A DNA stretch of 43,807 nucleotides, taken from assembly GCA_947624965.1 (NCBI GenBank), contig CANQMN010000015.1, positions 1 to 43,807 of the forward strand. The letters are read 5' to 3'. Both the position numbers and the translations under genes were made by a program. This stretch comes from an uncultured Clostridia bacterium (lineage in GTDB: Bacteria; Bacillota; Clostridia; Christensenellales; Borkfalkiaceae). How positions within the stretch are numbered: the stretch's first letter is position 1; each line of letters starts with the position of its first letter. Below are positions 29,180-36,215 of the stretch, piece after piece. Under the pieces are notes generated by a model that searched no databases, had not been told where the DNA came from, and saw only the letters and a list, made by a program, of their open reading frames with translations.

Positions 29180-29791
29180 ATGGCGGTAATCACGGGGATC
29201 ACACAGCAGAAAAAGGACAAGACCCGCTGCAATCTCGAAGTGGACGGGAGATTTTATTGCGGCATGGGATCGGAGACCGTGCTCTCCCACAGGCTGAAAG
29301 TCGGGAGCGTCGTAACCGAGGCGGAGCTCTCCGCGTTGCAACTCGAAAGCGAAAAGCAGACCGCGCTCGACAAGGCGCTCTCCCACATCTCCGCCTCGAT
29401 GAAGACGGAGCGGGAAGTGCGGGACTTTCTCGCGCGCAAGGGGTATCTCGCGGATGTGATCGATCATACAATCGAAAAGATGAAGTCTTACGGCTATCTC
29501 GACGACGCGCAGTACGCGCGGCAGTACGCCGAGAGCGTCGGGAAGCGCAAGGGGGAGCGCGCCATACGGGCGGAATTGTTGCGGAAGGGCGTCGCGGAAG
29601 CGGAGGTCTCCGCCGCGCTCAAAGGGCTCACGGAGCAGGGGGAGACGGCAAAGCGCGTGCTCGAAAAATATCTGCGCGGCAAGGAACTCACCCGCGAAAC
29701 GCTCCGCAAAGCGTACGCCTATCTTCTCTCCAAAGGGTTCGGCTATGATACCGCGCGGGAGGCGCTCGGGGGGCTTGCCGATGAAGATTGA
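29180..29791 (+). CDS. recX: RecX recombination regulator
   Basis: Binds RecA filaments and modulates recombination and the SOS response. 203 residues built of the tandem three-helix RecX repeats: YCGMGSETVLSHRLKVG leads into ALSHISASMKTEREVRDFLARKG, then YGYLDDAQYARQYAES and a third repeat KELTRETLRKAYAYLLSKGFGYDTAREAL. These motifs are the family signature. ATG at 29180 has AAGGGGGA upstream. The gene is not next to recA here. It overlaps birA by 11 nt, indicating a joint transcript. Confidence 0.92.
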   Translation: MAVITGITQQKKDKTRCNLEVDGRFYCGMGSETVLSHRLKVGSVVTEAELSALQLESEKQTALDKALSHISASMKTEREVRDFLARKGYLADVIDHTIEKMKSYGYLDDAQYARQYAESVGKRKGERAIRAELLRKGVAEAEVSAALKGLTEQGETAKRVLEKYLRGKELTRETLRKAYAYLLSKGFGYDTAREALGGLADED

Positions 29792-30458
29792 ACTGCTCGA
29801 CGAGGTCGTCTCCACGAACGATTGTATCAAGCGATATCTCGGCGAGGGAGAGGACGTCATCGTCTGCGCCCGCCGTCAAACGGGCGGAAAGGGCACGAAG
29901 GGGCGCGCGTTCCTCTCGGAGGAGGGCGGCGTCTACCTCTCCGCGCTCACCTTTTACGAAGGGCTTCCCGCGGCGCAGGCGTTCACCGTCATGGCGCACG
30001 CCGCCGTCGCGGTCTGCAAGACGGCGGAGCGCTTCGGCGTACGGGCGCGCATCAAGTGGCCCAACGACGTCCTCGCGGACGGGAAAAAGCTCTGCGGCAT
30101 TCTCATCGAAAACGTCCTCGCGGGCGATACGGTGAAGGCGAGCATCGTCGGCATCGGGATCAACGTCTGCAACAACGTCTCCGCGCTCGGTGGCATCGCC
30201 GTTTCGCTCTCCTCGCTGGCGGCGGGGGCGACCGTGGAGGCGGTGCGGGACGCCCTCATCGGGGAGTACGGCACAGAGAGCGATTTTTCCGATTATCTCC
30301 GCTATCTCGACTGTACGGGGCGCACGGTGCGCGTAATGGAAAACGGGCGGGAGTACGCCGCCTATGCGCGCCGCGTTCTGCCCGACGGAAGGTTGGAGAT
30401 CGAGGCGGACGGTGCGGTGCGCGCGCTCTCGGGCGCGGAAATTTCTTTGAAACTGTGA
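29781..30458 (+). CDS. birA: Biotin--[acetyl-CoA carboxylase] ligase, catalytic type
   Basis: Attaches biotin to biotin carboxyl carrier proteins through biotinyl-5'-AMP. 225 residues, which is the length of the catalytic domain plus the small C-terminal SH3-like domain; the N-terminal DNA-binding domain of the E. coli repressor type is missing, so this version should not regulate biotin genes. Motifs: STND (substrate serine and threonine), ARRQTGGKGTKGRAF (a variant of the GRGRxGR loop, with GGKGTKGR), and IKWPNDVLADGKKLCGILIE with the conserved KWPND and K. SD GGGGGG sits inside recX, whose stop lies 11 nt into this gene. Confidence 0.93.
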   Translation: MKIELLDEVVSTNDCIKRYLGEGEDVIVCARRQTGGKGTKGRAFLSEEGGVYLSALTFYEGLPAAQAFTVMAHAAVAVCKTAERFGVRARIKWPNDVLADGKKLCGILIENVLAGDTVKASIVGIGINVCNNVSALGGIAVSLSSLAAGATVEAVRDALIGEYGTESDFSDYLRYLDCTGRTVRVMENGREYAAYARRVLPDGRLEIEADGAVRALSGAEISLKL

Positions 30459-30465
30459 GGAGACT

Positions 30466-31902
30466 ATGAAATACGCATACACGAACGAACAGGTGCGGAG
30501 CGCGGAGGAACGGGCGTTTGCGGAGGGGACCTCCGTCTCGGAACTGATGGAGCGCGCGGGGCGCGCGCTCGCGGACGCCGTGCGCGCGGCGATGCGGCGG
30601 TTGAACATCGGCGATTGTCTTTTCGTCTGCGGCGGCGGAAACAACGGCGGAGACGGCTTTGTCGCGGCGCGTTTGCTCGCGGAGGAGGGGGAGGATGTCT
30701 CCGTGCTCTGCCTTGCGGAGAAGTTCACCGAGGCGTGCCGCGCGGCAAAGGAGCGGTTCAAGGGCGAATTGCTCTGCCGTCCGCCCCGCCGCAGGTACGC
30801 GCTCATTGCGGACTGCATCCTCGGCACGGGGCTGCACGGGGAGCCCTCGGGGGAGACAGCGCTTCTCATCGATTTCGTCAATTCGAGCGGCGCATACGTC
30901 GTCGCGTGCGATCTTCCGAGCGGGCTTGCGGAGAACGGCGTCGCCGCCCGCGCCTGCGTGCGGGCGGACGAGACGGTCTGCCTCGGCGCGCTCAAATGCG
31001 CGCTTTTGATGTGCGACGGCGCGGACGCCGCGGGAACGGTGAAAACGGCGCCCATCGGGCTCTCTATGGAGGCGGGCGCGCAAATTTGGGAAGAGGAGGA
31101 TATCCGCGCGTTTTTCCCCAAGCGGAAGAGCAATTCCAATAAGGGAAGCTACGGCAACGCATGCATCTTTGCGGGCGGCGCGCTCGGCGGCGCGGCGTTT
31201 CTCGCCGCAAAGGCGTGCCTGAAATCGGGCGCGGGGTATACGCGCCTTTCGGTAACGTCCCAATATTATCCCCACGTGGTGGGAAGGCTCCCCGCCTGCA
31301 TTCTCAAAGAATTTCAGGCGGTGGACGGCGAACTTCTCGCCTGCGACTGCATCGCCGTCGGCATGGGTTCGGGCGTGAGCGAACGGCTGTACGCCTATCT
31401 CGTGGAACTTCTCACCGCGTACACGGGGACGCTCGTCCTCGATGCGGACGCTTTGAATACGCTCGCGCGGTACGGCGCGGACGTACTCGCGGAGCGGAAG
31501 TGCGCCGTCATCCTCACGCCGCACCCGGGGGAATTTTCGCGGCTTTCGGGCGTTTCGGTGAGGGAAGTCCTCGCGGACGCGCGCGCACTTGCGGACGCCT
31601 ATGCGAAGAAGTACGGCGTCGTCGTCGTGCTCAAAAACAACCGCACCTATATCACGGACGGAACGCGCGCCGCGCTCAACTTAACGGGTTCCCCCGCGCT
31701 CGCAAAGGGGGGGAGCGGCGATACGCTCGCGGGCTTCCTTGCGGGAACATGCGCGCGCGGCGTCCCTCCCTTCGAGGCGGCGGTCTGCTCCTGCTATCTC
31801 CTCGGGAAGGCGGGCGAAGAGGCGGCGAGAAGGTTCGGCGAATACGCGCCCGATGCGGAAGACGTCATCGAATGTCTGCCGTCCGTCATGAAGAATTTAT
31901 AA
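30466..31902 (+). CDS. nnr: Bifunctional NAD(P)HX epimerase and dehydratase
   Basis: Repairs hydrated NAD(P)H: the N-terminal YjeF domain epimerises and the C-terminal ribokinase-like domain dehydrates NAD(P)HX using ADP or ATP. 478 residues. The epimerase half (about 1-215) has CGGGNNGGDGFVAARLL and DCILGTGLHG; the dehydratase half has NKGSYGNACIFAGG, LDADALNTLA, ILTPHPGEFSRL and the catalytic LAKGGSGDTLAGFLAG. The two-domain order matches the common bacterial fusion. It follows birA by 7 nt with SD GAGGAG. It is the last gene of the plus-strand run, converging on a minus-strand membrane protein gene. Confidence 0.94.
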   Translation: MKYAYTNEQVRSAEERAFAEGTSVSELMERAGRALADAVRAAMRRLNIGDCLFVCGGGNNGGDGFVAARLLAEEGEDVSVLCLAEKFTEACRAAKERFKGELLCRPPRRRYALIADCILGTGLHGEPSGETALLIDFVNSSGAYVVACDLPSGLAENGVAARACVRADETVCLGALKCALLMCDGADAAGTVKTAPIGLSMEAGAQIWEEEDIRAFFPKRKSNSNKGSYGNACIFAGGALGGAAFLAAKACLKSGAGYTRLSVTSQYYPHVVGRLPACILKEFQAVDGELLACDCIAVGMGSGVSERLYAYLVELLTAYTGTLVLDADALNTLARYGADVLAERKCAVILTPHPGEFSRLSGVSVREVLADARALADAYAKKYGVVVVLKNNRTYITDGTRAALNLTGSPALAKGGSGDTLAGFLAGTCARGVPPFEAAVCSCYLLGKAGEEAARRFGEYAPDAEDVIECLPSVMKNL

Positions 31903-31926
31903 AAAAACCGCCCGAAAAGAGCGATT
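31903..31926 (-). terminator. Weak shared terminator between nnr and the convergent gene
   Basis: CGCTC/GGGCG stem (one G-U pair) with a T-rich loop, followed on the minus strand by seven T residues at about 31909-31903. It directly follows the nnr stop codon. It suits the minus-strand gene better than nnr. Confidence 0.4.
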
Positions 31927-31936
31927 TTTCGTTTTA

Positions 31937-31959
31937 GCGAAGTACTATGCGTGTCATAA
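31937..31959. repeat. 23-bp direct repeat, copy 1
   Basis: Begins GCGAAGTACTATG and ends TGTCATAA; identical over 23 bases to 33916-33938. This copy contains the stop codon of the minus-strand gene. A 23-base exact match within 2 kb is far beyond chance. Confidence 0.9.
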
Positions 31960-32715
31960 TTCGGAATATCCGAAGGCGCGCACGAAAATGGCGCACAAAA
32001 TGAGCGCGCTGCCCGTTACGATGTAATAGACGGGAAAGAGCGCAAAGAGGCTCATGAGGAGCAGGAAAAACCCGCTCACGAAGAAGGGACGGGCGTTGCG
32101 CTTCAAGAAGGCGGCGCGGAGTTTTTTTCTGCCCGTTCGGCGCGGCAGATCGCCGCAGATGAGGGGATCGGGCGTCGTATCCGTGCGCTCGAAGAGGGCA
32201 AAGACGTCGTCCGCGCAGAGCGCTTTCATCCCGAAACTTGCGAGCAGTTTTTCCGCTTCGGGGGAGAGTTTGTTGCACACCGCGGTAAAGCGGGTCTGTC
32301 CGTGTCGGCGGATCTGCCGCGCGATCTCGTCCGCGCTCACGGGCTGCATCGTGAAGAGCGGAACGTACCGCTCGCCATCCGCGGAGAGTTCGTCCTCCTC
32401 GCAGTGCGCCTCCTTCCCGTCCGCGCAGAGGGCGGCGAGCAGGGCGGCGCGCACGCGCTCGTCCTTTTCCAACGCGAGATGGAGCATCAGCGCGTCCCGC
32501 TTTTCGGTCTGTTTCTTGGTGAGCATCCGCTTCCTGTGTCTCCCGTAGACGATGAGGAACACGATCCCGCTCACGGCAAGCCCGATGAGGACGGCGCACG
32601 GAACTGCGAGGGCGAATCCCATGCGGAAATAGCGCAGGATCGCGAGGGCGAGGAATGCGGCGGACGCGCCGTAGAGCACGGTGTCCGCGATGAGGGGGAA
32701 GTCTACTTTTCGCAT
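31954..32715 (-). CDS. Hypothetical membrane protein with four membrane helices
   Basis: 253 residues I cannot place in a family. Two hydrophobic helices lie near the N-terminus (about 8-27 and 31-55) and two near the C-terminus (about 206-225 and 229-247), with a charged, mostly helical cytosolic domain of about 150 residues between them (KDERVRAALLAALCADG; LSPEAEKLLASFGMKALCADDVFALFERTD). A basic patch RTGRKKLRAAFLKRN precedes the third helix. The ATG at 32715 has no good SD, and an alternative start is possible. It lies between two copies of a 23-bp direct repeat and is transcribed divergently from nadD-yqeK. Codon use matches its neighbours. Confidence 0.65.
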   Translation of the reverse strand: MRKVDFPLIADTVLYGASAAFLALAILRYFRMGFALAVPCAVLIGLAVSGIVFLIVYGRHRKRMLTKKQTEKRDALMLHLALEKDERVRAALLAALCADGKEAHCEEDELSADGERYVPLFTMQPVSADEIARQIRRHGQTRFTAVCNKLSPEAEKLLASFGMKALCADDVFALFERTDTTPDPLICGDLPRRTGRKKLRAAFLKRNARPFFVSGFFLLLMSLFALFPVYYIVTGSALILCAIFVRAFGYSEL

Positions 32716-32751
32716 GTCTTGGATTTTGGACGGTTTTCGCGCCGATTAAAC

Positions 32752-32780
32752 TTGCAAAGCGGCAGAAAGTGTTGTATAAT
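32752..32780 (+). promoter_or_regulatory. Promoter of nadD-yqeK predicting a leaderless mRNA
   Basis: TTGCAA (32752-32757), 17-nt spacer, TATAAT (32775-32780). A normal start point would be near 32786-32788, leaving only 3-5 nt before the ATG at 32791. Confidence 0.75.
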
Positions 32781-32790
32781 AGGGGCGCAT

Positions 32791-33909
32791 ATGAAGATCG
32801 CTCTCTTCGGCGGGTCGTTCGACCCCGTCCATTGCGAACACGTCCGCCTCGCAGAGGCGGCGATCGCCGCGCTCTCGCTCGATAAAGTCGCGGTGATGCC
32901 TTCCTACCTCGCGCCCCACAAGCGCGCGGGCGCGGCGGCGGGGGGAGATGTGCGCGCCGAGGCGTGCCGCATCGCCTTTCGCAACGTCCGGAAGGCGGAG
33001 GTGAGCGAGTACGAACTCTCGCGCCCGCAGACGAGCTATACCTATCTCACCTGCCGCGCGTTCGCCGAACGGTATCCCGATGCGGAGCGGTATTTTCTCA
33101 TGGGCGCCGACATGCTCGAAGACTTCTTTTCTTGGCGGTATCCCGAGGATATTTTGAAGAACGTAACGCTTGTCGTGTGCGGGCGGAAGGGGTACCGCGC
33201 CGACTGCGAACGGCGGTTTCGGGATACCTTCGGATGCGGATTCATCCGTCTGGATTTCGAGGGGGGCGCCGTCTCCTCCACGGAGATCCGCACGCGGCTC
33301 GCCTTCGGCGAACGCCCCGCGGCGCTGGACGGCGCGGTCTGCGACCTGCTTCTTCGGGAGGGGTGCTATTCGCATCCCGCGATTCTGCCCGCGCTCGCGC
33401 TTGAAAAGGAGGAACGGCGCGCGCACAGCCTGCGCGTGGCGCTCATGGCGACGGCGCGCGCCCGCAGCGCAGGCGTGAACGAGCGACAGGCGCTCCTCGC
33501 CGCCGCACTGCACGATTGCGGGAAATACGTTCCGCTCTCTTCTCCGCTCCTTCGCGGCTTCGTCCCGCCCGAAAACGTCCCCGCGCCCGTTCTCCATCAA
33601 TACACGGGCGCCTATCTCGCCGAGCATGCCTTCGGCGTTACGGACGGGGAGGTGCTGGACGCCATCCGCTACCACACGAGCGGCAAGGCGGGGATGACGG
33701 CGCTCGGGATGCTCGTCTTTCTCGCCGATCTCTTGGAACCCGGCAGGTCGTTTGCGGGGGTGGAAGGGCTTCGGGAACTCTTTTACACCGATCTGCGGGC
33801 GTGCCTTTCAGAGAGCCTGCGGCAACAGACGGAATATCTGAAACGGAGCAAAAAGCCCGTCTATCCGCTCACAGAAGAGGCTTTTCGGTGGATAACGGGC
33901 GAATTATAA
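32791..33909 (+). CDS. nadD: NadD-YqeK fusion: nicotinate-nucleotide adenylyltransferase plus HD-domain Ap4A hydrolase
   Basis: 372 residues joining two enzymes that are usually separate neighbouring genes. Residues 1-195 are NadD, making deamido-NAD from nicotinate mononucleotide and ATP: FGGSFDPVHCEHVRLAE with the nucleotidyltransferase HxGH motif altered to HCEH, and VSSTEIRTRL (the ISSTxIR motif). From about 200 on is YqeK, which hydrolyses diadenosine tetraphosphate: RAHSLRVALMA, AALHDCGKY and the HD metal ligands, then RYHTSGKAGMTALGMLVFLADLLEPGR. A promoter lies immediately upstream. The order nadD-yqeK-rsfS is the standard Firmicutes one. The Gly-to-Glu change in HxGH is odd and may affect activity. 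Confidence 0.92.
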   Translation: MKIALFGGSFDPVHCEHVRLAEAAIAALSLDKVAVMPSYLAPHKRAGAAAGGDVRAEACRIAFRNVRKAEVSEYELSRPQTSYTYLTCRAFAERYPDAERYFLMGADMLEDFFSWRYPEDILKNVTLVVCGRKGYRADCERRFRDTFGCGFIRLDFEGGAVSSTEIRTRLAFGERPAALDGAVCDLLLREGCYSHPAILPALALEKEERRAHSLRVALMATARARSAGVNERQALLAAALHDCGKYVPLSSPLLRGFVPPENVPAPVLHQYTGAYLAEHAFGVTDGEVLDAIRYHTSGKAGMTALGMLVFLADLLEPGRSFAGVEGLRELFYTDLRACLSESLRQQTEYLKRSKKPVYPLTEEAFRWITGEL

Positions 33910-33915
33910 CCGTTT

Positions 33916-33938
33916 GCGAAGTACTATGCGTGTCATAA
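33916..33938. repeat. 23-bp direct repeat, copy 2
   Basis: Exact copy of 31937-31959, here between the nadD-yqeK stop codon and the rsfS ribosome-binding site. The two copies flank a 2-kb segment with the hypothetical membrane protein and nadD-yqeK. Confidence 0.9.
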
Positions 33939-33962
33939 ATATCAATTTTGGAGGAAGAAAGA

Positions 33963-34313
33963 ATGGAAAGTTACGAACTTGCAAAAACTATTGCCAAAAC
34001 GTTGTCCGATAAGAAGGCGCAGGATATCGTCATTCTCAACGTGAGCGAACAGACGATCGTTTGCAGTTATTTCGTCATCGCGAGCGGGAAGTCCACAACG
34101 CAGGTGCGCGCGCTCTGCGACAACGTCGAGGAACAGCTCAAAAAGAATCTCTCCCTTGCGCCCGCCCGTACGGAAGGATTGCGCGAAGGGAGATGGGGCG
34201 TTCTCGACTACGGAGACGTCGTCGTGCACGTGTTCAACGAGGAGAGCCGTCTCTTCTATTATTTGGAGCGTCTGTGGGACAGCGGCAAGAACGTGGAACA
34301 TTACGAGGGGTAA
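33963..34313 (+). CDS. rsfS: Ribosomal silencing factor RsfS
   Basis: Binds ribosomal protein uL14 and blocks joining of the subunits when nutrients are short. 116 residues, the normal length. Signature: KKAQDIVILNVSEQTIVCSYFVIASGKSTTQVRAL and GLREGRWGVLDYGDVVVHVFNEESRLFYYLERLW. The ATG at 33963 is supported by a perfect GGAGG with an 8-nt spacer. It follows nadD-yqeK as usual and probably shares its transcript, although a 23-bp repeat lies in the 53-nt gap. Confidence 0.95.
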   Translation: MESYELAKTIAKTLSDKKAQDIVILNVSEQTIVCSYFVIASGKSTTQVRALCDNVEEQLKKNLSLAPARTEGLREGRWGVLDYGDVVVHVFNEESRLFYYLERLWDSGKNVEHYEG

Positions 34314-34318
34314 TTTGC

Positions 34319-34948
34319 ATGAAAAAATCGGCTGCTCTGTGCGCCGCGGTCGCCGCGGCGGTCGCGCTCACTGCGATGGCGGGCTGCGGCGGATACGATA
34401 GCTACGACGACGCGGCGCTCTATTCCGTGGGCTCTTCTTCGGTCTCGGGCGTCTCCGCGGTGGACATCGAATGGCTCGCGGGGGAGGTCGCGATCGTCCT
34501 CTCGCAGGATGCCGCGGAAATTTCCTTTTCGGAGGAGACGGACGCCGCGGACGATGCGCTCAAATTGCACTATCTCGACCGCGCGGGCGAGCTGGACATC
34601 GAATACGCCGCCGCGGGGGCGAGCATTCCGGACGGATTTTCCAAGAAGCTCACCGTCGTCATTCCCGCGGGGTCGCTTTTCGAGCTCGACGTGCAGACGA
34701 CGTCGGCAAACGTTACGGTTACGGGCGCCGTCGGGCGGGAGATGCACATCGAGACGCGCACGGGCAACGTCGATTGCGTGCTCGGCGAGATCTCGGGTTT
34801 CATCCTCGAATACGAAACGCGCAGCGGCAGGCTCAACGACGGCTACGGCGCGCAGCTTCGGGAGCGCGATACCTATCTCTACGGCGTGGGCGGCATGGAG
34901 ATCGACGTGGAGACGTCGTCGGGCGATCTCACGCTCCGCAGGGCTTAA
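34319..34948 (+). CDS. Putative lipoprotein with DUF4097-like beta domain
   Basis: 209 residues. A lipoprotein signal peptide is clear: MKKSAALCAA, a hydrophobic core, and lipobox AMAGC with the modified Cys at about 23. The mature part has repeating short beta strands with the pattern VDIEWLAGEVAIV, FELDVQTTSANVTVTG, MHIETRTGNVDCVLG and MEIDVETSSGDLTLR, typical of the adhesin-like DUF4097 beta-solenoid. It would be on the outer face of the cytoplasmic membrane. It starts 5 nt after the rsfS stop. Its end meets the convergent small gene with a 1-base gap. Function unknown. Confidence 0.8.
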   Translation: MKKSAALCAAVAAAVALTAMAGCGGYDSYDDAALYSVGSSSVSGVSAVDIEWLAGEVAIVLSQDAAEISFSEETDAADDALKLHYLDRAGELDIEYAAAGASIPDGFSKKLTVVIPAGSLFELDVQTTSANVTVTGAVGREMHIETRTGNVDCVLGEISGFILEYETRSGRLNDGYGAQLRERDTYLYGVGGMEIDVETSSGDLTLRRA

Positions 34949-34949
34949 A

Positions 34950-35189
34950 TTATTTGAAATGAATGCGCTTGGGCTCGGAGTATTCCGCCTTGGCGCGTTT
35001 TTTCTTTTTCTCCACGAGGTAATAGACGGCTTCGGGCTCGGCGGCGCGCTTTTTCGGCGGCGCGGGCTTTTTTTTGAGCGCGCGGTAGCCGAAGAGGGCG
35101 AACCGTATCCCGTGCACGACGGTAAAGCAGAGCGCGAAGAGGAGAAGGACGAAAAGAAATCCGCGGCTTTGTACGGAGAGGAGTTCCAT
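34950..35189 (-). CDS. Small membrane protein with basic tail, unknown function
   Basis: 79 residues: a hydrophobic helix at about 10-30 (RGFLFVLLLFALCFTVVHGI) followed by a strongly basic, Pro-containing tail with KKKPAPPKKRAAEPE, VYYLVEKKKKRAKAEYSEPK and a final IHFK. The composition and the non-random tail suggest a real gene; I recall similar short proteins ending in a YSEPK-like motif in clostridia but cannot name a family. No clear SD precedes the ATG at 35189. It runs divergently from the sigma-E-driven DeoC-like gene, only 84 nt apart. Confidence 0.6.
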   Translation of the reverse strand: MELLSVQSRGFLFVLLLFALCFTVVHGIRFALFGYRALKKKPAPPKKRAAEPEAVYYLVEKKKKRAKAEYSEPKRIHFK

Positions 35190-35215
35190 GCCGCCATTGT
35201 AGCGCGTTCGTAGTG

Positions 35216-35244
35216 TCATAAAAAGCGGGATCGGCGCATATTAT
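35216..35244 (+). promoter_or_regulatory. Sigma-E-like promoter upstream of the DeoC-like gene
   Basis: TCATAAA (35216-35222), 14-nt spacer, CATATTAT (35237-35244). The -35 and the spacing are identical to the spoIVA promoter in this window, and the -10 fits CATACANT with one mismatch. Confidence 0.55.
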
Positions 35245-35273
35245 CCGAAGTTTTCGGGAAAAATCGCCGTAAT

Positions 35274-36026
35274 ATGGAAGAGGGAAGGGTGCTTACCGCC
35301 TCGGAAGCGGCGGAATACGGGGAATTCAAGCGGGCGCGAAGGGAAGCGGAAGTTGCGCTCACCTTGCGGAAATTGGTGCTCGACGCCTCGCGGAGAGAGG
35401 CGGACAAACACGCGGTCAAGCACGCGTGCGACTGTGCGAGAAAGCTCGGGGCGAGCTCGGTGCTCGTCTCCCCCGTGAACGTCGTGTACGCGCGGCGGCA
35501 GCTCGACGGCTGCGAGACGGTCGTCTCCTGCCTCGTCGGCGGGACAGGGGAGAGCCTCGTCGCCGTCAAGCGCGCGGAGGCGCGGCGCGCGGCGCGGCAG
35601 GGCGCGCGGGAGATCAGGCTCGTCCTCTGTTATTCCGCCTTGACGGCGGGCAATTTCGGTTATCTCAAAAAGGAGATCAAGCGCGTGCGGAAGGCGGTGA
35701 AACATTGCGCGACCGTCGTCTCGCTCGAAGACCACGCGCTCGGGGAGGAGGACGTCGTTTTCGGCGTCCGCGCCGCGGCGGAAGCGGGGGCGGACGGCGT
35801 CTGCGTGCGGGGAGAGACCGCGCTCCTCGACCGCGCGGTACGGACGGCGCGGGGAAAGCTCCGCACGGACGTCTCGGGGGTGGAAAACGCCGAACAGCTC
35901 CGCCTTCTCCTCAAAGCGGGCGCCGTCCGCGCGGGGACGGGGGACGGCGAACGCATCGCAGAGGAGATGTACCGCGCGGCGGAGACGCCGCCCGCCGCGC
36001 CCGAACCGCTTCCGACAGAGAGTTAG
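35274..36026 (+). CDS. DeoC-like aldolase homologue lacking catalytic residues
   Basis: 250 residues. The chain aligns by eye along most of deoxyribose-phosphate aldolase: LGASSVLVSPVNVVYARRQL, the strand VSCLVGGTGESLVAVKRAEARRA, GAREIRLVLCYSALTAGNFGYL and EAGADGVCVRGE, then LLLKAGAVRAGTGDGERIAEEM. The residues needed for Schiff-base catalysis are not there: EIDxV is EIRLV, the KTSTG lysine position reads CVRGE, and the second lysine (VKxxGG) reads RTDVSG. It is therefore probably not an aldolase. A GTG at 35289 with GAGGG upstream is a good alternative start, because the ATG at 35274 has no SD. A sigma-E-like promoter and a strong terminator bracket it. Confidence 0.75.
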   Translation: MEEGRVLTASEAAEYGEFKRARREAEVALTLRKLVLDASRREADKHAVKHACDCARKLGASSVLVSPVNVVYARRQLDGCETVVSCLVGGTGESLVAVKRAEARRAARQGAREIRLVLCYSALTAGNFGYLKKEIKRVRKAVKHCATVVSLEDHALGEEDVVFGVRAAAEAGADGVCVRGETALLDRAVRTARGKLRTDVSGVENAEQLRLLLKAGAVRAGTGDGERIAEEMYRAAETPPAAPEPLPTES

Positions 36027-36035
36027 GGAGTTTTC

Positions 36036-36061
36036 CGCGCCGCCTTCGACGGCGCGTTTTT
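36036..36061 (+). terminator. Terminator of the DeoC-like gene
   Basis: CGCGCCG/CGGCGCG (36036-36042 and 36050-36056) over a TTCG-containing loop, followed by five T residues. Confidence 0.88.
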
Positions 36062-36135
36062 ATGGGGAAAAAGCGCGAACGGAAAGAAATTCCCGCCGCC
36101 TTCGGTGAAATTCTCGAAAACCGCTTAAAATCGCT

Positions 36136-36163
36136 TTGAAATTTCGGGAAAATATTGTAAAAT
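36136..36163 (+). promoter_or_regulatory. Promoter of secA
   Basis: TTGAAA (36136-36141), 16-nt spacer, TAAAAT (36158-36163). The leader to the chosen secA ATG is about 46 nt. Confidence 0.65.
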
Positions 36164-36215
36164 AATACGGTGAAATATTATGTCGCGCACAGCGCGCGAA
36201 ACGGAGCCGAAGTCA

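Noticed and set aside
33933-33961. Sigma-E promoter at the 23-bp repeat upstream of rsfS (TCATAAA)
   Set aside because: No CATA-type -10 element lies 13-15 nt downstream; that position is the rsfS SD and start.
36062-36139. A 25-codon ORF beginning MGKKRERKEI just before secA
   Set aside because: It starts directly after the T-run of a strong terminator and upstream of the secA promoter, with no SD, so it is unlikely to be transcribed or translated.
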